Source: Allodiplogaster sudhausi
Taxonomy: Eukaryota > Nematoda > Chromadorea > Rhabditida > Diplogasteridae
Length of the DNA stretch: 64,000 nucleotides
NCBI GenBank assembly: GCA_945643635.1
Contig: CALZFC010000059.1
Location: 2,282,001-2,346,000, forward strand
Direction: 5' to 3'
The notes below the pieces were generated by a model that was given only the letters and a program-made list of their open reading frames with translations, had not been told where the DNA came from and did not search any database. Shown here piece after piece: positions 56,731 through 64,000 of this stretch (position 1 is its first letter; each line of letters begins with the position of its first letter). A program made the translations under genes and the position numbers.

Positions 56731-57897
56731 GAAAAGTGCTAGGAAGGTTTTCATTTAATTTAAATGCTGGGAAATTTTTTTTCACTTCCCAGTAAGTTTC
56801 AAACAGGATCTAGATGAGTTGGCATGATTGAGAACTAAACAAGCCTGTATAACCCTTAATCCCAACCTTAAACAAACTCAGAAAAAGCAACAAACTACAA
56901 ATAAGAAAAAGCGATATTATACTTCAGTATTTAAAATTCGAAGTCGAACTAGATTAATCATAAAATTATCTTGACATTCTCCACTTGTATATTGACTGGA
57001 AACCTATTTGGACAAAGGAATGAACAATGCGTGAACCTGCTTGAAGGGCGCATGAGGTATCTGCTCGTGGTGTGGCAGCGGATTGACAATTGCTTCATCT
57101 TACCTGAATTTAACAGCAATTCTAAATGCGCAAATTTGATTAGGATTACAGAAATGAAATTCATTAGAATAAAAACTTGACACCCGTATCACATCAAATA
57201 CTTTAAAAGAAAAAAAGTAAAAAAAAATCATGGCTTATTTAATAACGAAATGAATGCATTCTACATTGAATTCTACATTAGAAGAAGTCAGGGGTAAAAT
57301 TAACCTAATAACGTGTCTAACTTGCTTAACCATTGCGTTTTTTTGGAGTGAAATAGAATAGGGAATGTAAATTTCAAAATTAAAAGTGACACTTCAAAAT
57401 AAAATTTAGCTAATGTGTGCTATTCGCAACGGCAATATGGAATAATGGTAAGGAGGTTTTTCACGAAAGAGTCATGTCGTTTCTAATAACAGCATCCACT
57501 ATAGCTAAAACGGAAAATAGGCTCTACAACATCAAATAGCTGCTATTAGGCCAGAACTTGGTATGATGAAATTTTGCAACTTATTCATAGCATTTGTTTT
57601 GACAAAAAGATTGCGTCCAAAGTAATAACACTACTTTAAACAAAGTGCAATCTCCAAAATTTGCAAAATAGCGATAAAAAACCATAGAAAAATAAACAAT
57701 ATAACATAGAACAAAATGGCATCAAAGAAAATGTTTTCTCAAGTCAACGAAAAGGACGCGCAAAAAATTTGGCAAGATGCCAAGATTTGAAATTTTACCA
57801 CAATTTGCGGCCATTTCTGTGGATTATGTACACCGTACTTTTTCATGATCTGTCAGGGTTTTCGTTGTAGGAGTTTTTCCCTTATGACCTCCTTTAA

Positions 57898-58317
57898 GGG
57901 ATACACACTCGACACAATTTAACTTGCACTCGTTGTTCAGGTTCATCTCTCGAACACGAAGCAGACCAAGTTTAGCGAGCCGTGCCAACTTCTTTGCTGC
58001 CTACTCTGGCGGCAATGCATGGTACGCCTTTAATTAAATGCCTTTTTTCGGTTTTCCCCACTGTCTCATTTTGTTTTCTTCTGTATTCCACTCCCGCGCT
58101 CTCTTCTCCCTCCTCCCTAACAGCATTCCCTATCATAAGGTTTGTTGCTTAAAAAATATTTTTTTTTTACTCGTTGAAGCACGCACATTTTTAATGTTTG
58201 TATTTGCTTGCTTAGAATTCTTCTAGATTTATCTCGATAAGATGACTTTTTTCTATTAATTTATATAAAAATATCGTCTTTCTTGCTTTTATTCTTATTT
58301 TCTTCAGTTACAGGAGG
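57898..58317. other. No gene recognised
   Basis: A possible short exon at about 57943-58020 (after gttcag) and a hydrophobic frame at 58038-58226 cannot be assigned. This would be the place for 5' exons of the acyl-CoA synthetase relic. Confidence 0.3.
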
Positions 58318-59418
58318 TCGTGGACGAAGCGGCCCTCCTCCTGGAGCGCCAGTCAACAGGGAGAGCTGCGGAGCAGCGGGAAGGTGGTGCTGGAGGACTC
58401 TAGGATTCTTCCGGGAGTGATGTTGACGCATGGAAACGTGATTCCTGACGCGACTACTCTCCTGTATTTCAAGCAGTCCGGAATTGTTGACACGGTACGT
58501 TATGACTTCTGGTATTTCATGACAATGTCTTATCGTCGTTCCTAGTGGGTCCTATTCCTAGCATCTTTTGCTACCATTGTCGGTGTTTGAAGGAAACCCA
58601 AAAAAGACAGGGGTGGGTTTGTAATCGAATGAAATAGCAACCATAATGAAGTTTGAATCCTTATGCAGGAAGTGATGATCTCTTTCCTGCCGCTGGCTCA
58701 CATGCTGGAGAGGCTCGTGGATGGCGTGTGCTTCATGGTCGGCGCCCGCGTCGGATTCTACCGCGGAGACATGCGCGGACTCGCCGACGACATCAAGGAG
58801 CTCAGGCCTACCGTACTCCCCGTCGTCCCTTGAGTCCTCAACAGGCTCTACGATAAGGTTAGCGGGGAGCGGACAAGTCTTAGAGTAGGGTGTGCGATAA
58901 AATACGGTAGCTGACTTTGAAACAGTATTTAAAATATACAAATCTCGATATACTTGCAGTTCATGTCTGAAGTGAACAAGTCGCGTGTGAAGAAGTGCAT
59001 CTTCGACGTCGTAATTGCGTGCAAGTCTCGCGAACTCAACAAGTCAGTTTATGGGCCTGGAAGATATTGGCATTTACTGTATCGCGAGTTTAAAAATAGA
59101 ACCTTCTCTCTTAAGAATCCTCGGAGAGCATAGTGATGGATTCAGGGTGATCCGAAATAAAACTATGATATGAAAAAAGCGAGCAGTTTATACTAGTTAT
59201 TAGTAAATTGTGGTGGAACAATATATATTATTACAATAATGATTTATGGCATTTCAGCTTCGTCGTCTGCTCGAACTCGTGATCCGGGAAGGAATTAGAG
59301 GACGAGTGATGCTGATGATCACGGGCAGCGCTCCCCTCGCTGACAACGTCCTGACCTTTGTGCGCGCAGCCATGGGATGCATCGTCGTGGAGCGATACGA
59401 TACATGCCCACTTTTGGT
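58318..59418 (+). pseudogene. Long-chain acyl-CoA synthetase (ACSL) pseudogene
   Basis: Four exon blocks match the middle of ACSL enzymes: about 58380-58498 (GVMLTHGNVI), 58670-58858 (FLPLAHMLERLVDGV, GARVGFYRGDMRGLADDIKE, LRPTVLPVVP), 58959-59042 (FMSEVNKSRVKKCIFD) and 59259-59418 (ITGSAPLADNVLTFVRAAMG). It is broken: an in-frame TGA follows VVP, where the family has Arg (CGA to TGA is the simplest change). The ATP-binding T-S-G-T-T-G motif expected just before GVMLTHGN is absent, and the E-G-Y-G-Q-T-E motif reads ERYDTCP. N- and C-terminal thirds are not found. An active enzyme would activate fatty acids. Confidence 0.85.
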
Positions 59419-61072
59419 AGGAGTTCCCCCTTTCGCCGTAACTTCTTCTTAACCTTGCCTCAGTTTGTATAGGTCGCCCCTTCACGTTTTTTTCTTGTTC
59501 TATTTTACAATTTAAGAAAGTTTTATGACTCTAGGACTATTAATGATTGACTAGAGCTAATTAACCTGTAATAATTATGAAATAATTTCGTGTGGGACTT
59601 TCATGTGAAATTTATTTATAAAATTTTTAGACAAAACCGGTTATCTTGTAAGTCTTATGATTCTGGGACTACTGTAGATTGACTAAAAATGACTATTCTG
59701 TAATTATTATGAAATAATTTCACGTTTATATTTCAAAATAAATGCATGTTTACTGTAATCACCAACGTATTGATGATACAAACCGCGGGAAGCATTTGAA
59801 AGAAGAATTGAAGGGAAATGGTGGGGAAAATGTCATTCGAATGTTAAAAATCCTCTGAATAGTTCAACAGTGAGGAAGCCGCATTGAACTATTGCCGGAA
59901 AAGCTGGCAATAGTTCACCTTGGCCGGAATAGTTCATCACCGGCTGGTATGATAGTTCGGTCAGGGTGAACAATGAAACCGAACTATCCGCAGCGTGATA
60001 ATAGTTCGGAACTATTTGCGCTGTGTGTATAATTCACAAAAATATTGCGTTGGAGACCTTGAACAACATTGTATATGAGCTAATAAAGTAAGAAGGCGGT
60101 TTTATCAATCACAAAATCATTTTTGTTATCTGCACTATGCATTACTTGACCTGACCCATGGTCGAATTCTCGTAAGTTTTTTTTCCATTTCATTTAAACC
60201 GCTTATAAGTGAAGATCGAAAGTGACTACCTTCCATTTCTGTGTGTACTGTACTGTTCCGACGTGCTCGCGAGGAAATATGCAATTCGAGAGAGTGCAAT
60301 TTGAACATTTCTATAATTACACGTCTGTGTAGAGGCAGGCAACGTTTGATAAATATACGAAACGTTCAGGTGCATACATATGAATTTGCATAATAGATAT
60401 GTCTAATCGCAGTCCACCTGTCTTGGTGAGATAATGTGAAAGGCACATTACAGATTTAACGAGTTCACAGAAAGCTTCGAGGAAAGAACTTTAAAATTCT
60501 TGCTCATATCGTAGAACAGTCCGAGTGGTTTAGTTGAGAATATTTCTATGAGATATTGCAGAATTCCTTTTGCGAATCTAGCCGTTCACACTTCGACACT
60601 CTCATGTTTTACACGCTTTATAACCAGCATAAGGGCCAAATACTTTTGGGCAAAATGGTCTTAATGTACTACTGTAGAAGCATTCAGAGCATGGTTCCTT
60701 AAAGCAGCACGAAACTCGCTCTTTAATTAGTGGAATTTTCCCGACCATTTTTTCGCGTCGCTCATAGACACATGTCGTGGCAAAAAGGCGCGAACTTAAG
60801 CGTGACTTTCTGGTTCCTTTAAAGATATTGACTGACTCAATGATAAACTCGATATCAGCATTACCGCAAGAAATGTATTTTTTTTTAGTAGCGAAAACTC
60901 CTTCCATTTTGCCTGTCAAAATTGTATTCATGCTGCTTTAAGGAAGATGCGAATATATTTTTATCTCAAAATACATTGGCATTCTGCTTCTTGTTATAAC
61001 CACGAGAGCAATGCTAAGTAGTAAATTTCGCATTGAAACGTAATTGCAATTTCAAAATATTCAAGAATATCC
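59419..61072. other. Intergenic; 5' flank of GPCR 4
   Basis: Non-coding. At 59865-60020 there is a dense cluster of AATAGTTC/GAACTATT words. From about 60250 to 60440 the sequence is a diverged relative of the blocks upstream of the orphan exons at 14611 and 22381, suggesting ancestral promoter sequence of the GPCR 4 lineage. Confidence 0.5.
59865..60020. repeat. Cluster of eight TAGTTC/GAACTA words
   Basis: The words alternate in orientation and form nested dyads, for example GAACTATTGCCGG...GCAATAGTTC and ATAGTTCGGAACTAT, often next to GGCCGG or CGG. A looser cluster of the same words is at 48360-48520. It may be the core of a decayed foldback repeat. Confidence 0.65.
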
Positions 61073-63939
61073 ATGGTGGATCTGTCATTCCTTGTGCCTT
61101 CGTATCTGACCAAGTTGATGGACTCGGCAACACGCCAAAACACGCCTGATTTCCTCCACCTCTCTCGTTTCTCCCTCGCTCGTCTCGTCCTCGGCTGTCT
61201 CTTCCTCCCACTCGATGTCTTCGCTGTCTTCGTCGTCCTCAGGCACAGCGGAAAGGCCGCCGCTTCTTATCGCCGCTGTCTTCTGCAGAATCTGGTCAGA
61301 ACATTGGCCTTCAATGCCTCTTCTTCGTTATCTAAATTGCTCAAATGTTCTCCTCTTCTCTTTTCTTCATTTGCCGTCCTTCTGGTTGACTGCAGTCCTT
61401 GTACAATGCTGCAAATATAGAACTGTAGAAACTTAAATTTGTACATATATATGTATTTAAATAAGCCTCACAAATCTTCACATATCGCGTCTTCATTTTT
61501 TTAATCCAGATAAACCTGAATGAATGAACTTTTCGAAAATATAAAAAAAAAGAGGGAGAAAAAAATGCCCAATTTGAGGCAGTGTACATGGTAAACGACA
61601 TTCACTGCGCGTTTGTCTTGGATGTTGTATTTTTGGCTCCAATGCACCTCTGCAGTGGCCCCGTCATTCTTCTCCCGCACTTCATCGATCCGTTCGGCCA
61701 AATTGTCAGCGCTGTCATCATGTCTCATAGTACATTGTCAACTGATCATTTACATATTGATGGATCAGCAGTGTAAGTATTTAGTACATTCACATTAGGC
61801 AATTTTCGTCCTGGCAGCCGTTGCAATGATCGCCAGCTTTGGCAACTGCATTATCTATCGTCATCAGGCAAGAAGGAATGGAATTGTAGAGTGACAAGGA
61901 GCAGTTATCATATCATTAAAGGATAAAAATATTCTGGCAAACTCAATTCAGCTCAATTTCGTTCTCTCTCTCTCTCTCTCGCTATCCCTTTTTCTCTCAA
62001 CCCCTCTCTCTCTCTCTCTTTTCTTGCTCTCACTCATTCTCCCTCCTTTTCTCGCTTAATATTTCTCTATGTTTCTCTCTACATCTTTCTCTCTCTCTGC
62101 ATTTATATAGAATCGCCAAAACTCTCGTGATCGTTAAAAACCTCGGATTATCAGGTCGTCCAGATGCCCGGCTCACGATTCAAACTCTCTAGCCGAGGCT
62201 TCGTCGCAATCTGGTCTACAATATTCGTCCTCGTTGTCATCGTGTTTTGGGTCGGTGTCTCAGGCAAGATGGAGGAAGCGGAGGCGGTAAATGTGGTCGA
62301 ACAGGTTGCTTAAGGCATTATGAACCGCGCTAATCTTACAGATTTTTTTGTATTTTATTTGTTACTTAAATTAATTTTAAAAATATACTTTTAAAAAAAC
62401 TAAAAAACAATCGATAAAAGGCAGAGAAAAAAATATAAAAAAAGAAAGAAAATATTCAAATGACGTTCAGAAAGCCGGCAACTGGACGCACGGGCATCCC
62501 TGCATGGAAACTCTCTATTGCTTCGATAGCGTCTCGACCGTCTTCCTTGCTGGTGCGAATTTGCTTGCCAAACATAATATAGAGCACAAATCAAGCAACA
62601 ATTGGCCAGCCGCGCATTCAATCTCGTTCAACGATGCCAGTTTAACATGAACCAGTTAAGGTATGCGGCCGGGTGGCCTAGTGGCAAAGAAATAAAAGTT
62701 CACTAACGATGAAATTTTATTTCTACTCTTAAAGGAGCTGTTCACTGAATAATTAACGCATGGCAGTTTTTTTTAAACCGGATAAAATTGCAAAAGGTCA
62801 TTCCAGAAAGCTTGAACCATTCCTTTCTACTTGTTACAAAGTTACAAGGCCGCAAAATATGGGTTGACGCCGTTCCGACCACTCAAGACATTTTTTTATT
62901 ATACGAACATGCGCTATGTAGCGCTCCACATAACATCCAAGTATTTAAGAAAATTTTGTCGCTTAAAGAGTAACTGTTAAATTTGTCTACAAAAGCGTTT
63001 GTGTCTATGTAAATAGGCCAAGGGAAATCCAGAAAGCGTGTTTAGGCAAAACACATATGTATCAATACGAGATCCTAGAAACTGTATTGTATATCAAAAA
63101 ATCATTGCATGAATACTAATTATGCATGACAGACGCTGGTGATCCTTTCCTCGGACATTATCATCCAGTTCTGTAGGTTTCATAATGGGCATTGTTCTCT
63201 GCCTCGCCCTCATGGTGCTCGCCGTCACTGTACACACCTTCCATACACTTCGCAGTGCAGCCACGCATCTCAGCGAGCGCACGCGCGATTATCACACGAC
63301 CATGCTGAAGATTCTCATTGTTCAGGTTGGAGACAAGAAAATACATATTTGTTGTCAAAAAGGAGTCAAAAGGAGCTAATATACATATTTGTACACACAA
63401 ATATCCATATACCATTTTTCCTCTGGTTTGCAGTTCATTAATAGCAAAAATAAAATCTCAGGAAAAGGCGTAAAATATGTTCAAATCCTTTTCGTTTTCG
63501 ATTCTTCTGCCATATCTCCTGATGGGCGCCCCATTGTCATTCGCGGCGACTGCCTACCTGAGAGGCGAGGACGATGATGGTGAAAAGCAACTCTTGTATT
63601 CAATTGCAACCAAGTTCCACAGCCTCAAAGCTGAATGTATTCTTGAGCGTAACGAATTCTTGGGAGTAACAAATTGTTTTTTTATTATTTTATTTTGTTA
63701 TTGATCTATGGATCTTTCATGCAGTTCGCATTCCGCTCGCGGTGTTCATCTACGAGTTTCACTCGCCCGTGTACGTCCTGTGCTTGCTTCTCCTCACGCC
63801 GACCTATCGAAGATTTGTCGTCGTCGCCCTACAGCGACCCTTTCTCTACAGACAATCTCGGACGAACCACGTCCAATCAATTCAGAGTGTCAAACGAGTA
63901 GCACCAACAAAGAAGGGAGCTCTTGAGTCATGTCGATAA
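61073..63939 (+). CDS. Chemoreceptor GPCR 4 (diverged paralog), intact, 366 aa
   Basis: Eight exons, 61073-61294, 61579-61713, 61799-61867, 62155-62304, 62471-62552, 63177-63325, 63501-63579, 63725-63939, join in frame to 366 residues. Exons 2-5 and 7 have the same lengths as in GPCR 2 and 3; exon 1 is 12 nt longer and exon 6 is 6 nt shorter. TM1 has LARLVLGCLFLPLDVFAVFV, TM3 ends YRHQ, exon 4 starts VVQMPGSRFKL, TM6 LLPYLLMGAPL, TM7 FHSPVYVLCLLLLTPTYRR. The FVGPMPFDK string of the other copies is replaced. Intron 3 is GC-AG (CAG|gcaaga). The exon 7 acceptor reads ttttcg where paralogs have acag or tcag. It sits 32 kb from GPCR 3 and is probably of an older lineage that also gave the orphan exons. 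Confidence 0.82.
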
Positions 63940-64000
63940 TCCCATGTAGGTTACCCACTCACTCTCCGTCCTCGTATCCCACCCCCCCCCCCCCACCGAC
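63940..64000. other. 3' flank with a poly-C run
   Basis: The window ends in CACCC followed by a run of about 14 C residues, then ACCGAC. It is a simple-sequence tract and nothing more can be said. Confidence 0.6.

Larger units (their letters stand above)
51974..57893 (+). mobile_element. Candidate TTAA-type DNA transposon (Kolobok-like), 5.9 kb
   Basis: The left end AGGAGGTGCAAAGGGAA (after TTAA, 51970-51973) and the complement of the right end, AGGAGGTCATAAGGGAA (before TTAA, 57894-57897), match at 14 of 17 positions. Between them lie two plus-strand genes: a P2X7-C-terminal-like protein (52334-53161) and a THAP/DDE transposase-like protein (53214-56257). Kolobok elements are known for TTAA duplications and THAP-containing proteins, so the parts agree. 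The copy is decayed: an in-frame stop and a foldback insertion lie in the transposase, and 56300-57890 is non-coding with a tRNA-like insertion. Confidence 0.7.

Noticed and set aside
1..64000. CRISPR arrays, bacterial operons, integrons or phage genes
   Set aside because: The regular repeats are microsatellites, minisatellites or inverted elements, and all confident genes are spliced metazoan genes.

Overview
This window looks like nuclear DNA from a nematode. Four gene families point there: a tandem array of seven-transmembrane chemoreceptors built like nematode Str/Srh serpentine receptors, an astacin (NAS-type) metalloprotease with EGF and CUB domains, pieces of the nematode DUF273 family, and small exons split by short introns. 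I cannot fix the species; a rhabditid or diplogastrid is a guess. There are no operons of bacterial type, no rRNA, no CRISPR and no convincing functional tRNA gene. CT/GA microsatellites are everywhere and produce long Ser/Leu or Arg/Glu reading frames that are not genes.

Layout. 1-6.7 kb: gene-poor, AT-rich, with one TTAA-flanked MITE. 6.75-9.2 kb: a multi-exon putative secreted protein of CUB-like type, followed to 11.4 kb by duplicated 3' pieces and foldback elements. 11.8-29.3 kb: three related chemoreceptor genes (the first lacks its 5' exons, the next two are intact), with two orphan copies of a first exon and fragments of a DUF273 gene between them. 30.5-33.9 kb: the astacin gene on the minus strand. 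34.5-47.8 kb: a repeat complex in which a CR1/Jockey-type LINE has inserted into a 277-bp MITE that lies in one arm of a large inverted repeat, and the LINE was later hit by a TAA-flanked foldback element; next to it is a 2.3-kb palindrome. 48.8-49.4 kb: fragments resembling ubiquitin and ribosomal protein L32. 51.2 kb: a TATA-driven small hypothetical gene. 51.97-57.89 kb: a candidate DNA transposon with TTAA flanks, encoding a P2X7-C-terminal-like protein and a THAP/DDE transposase-like protein. 58.3-59.4 kb: a long-chain acyl-CoA synthetase pseudogene. 61.1-63.9 kb: a fourth, diverged but intact chemoreceptor gene.

How it fits together. The chemoreceptors share identical exon lengths (210/222, 135, 69, 150, 82, 155/149, 79, 197-215 nt), with about one membrane helix per exon, a conserved GC-AG intron, and in several copies a CG where the 3' splice AG should be. 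The most interesting element is the 5.9-kb TTAA transposon: its termini (AGGAGGT then GGGAA) resemble those of the 277-bp MITEs in the same window, so it may be the (now broken) source of their mobility. A second recurring theme is foldback elements of three different families that each carry a tRNA-like box A/box B module.
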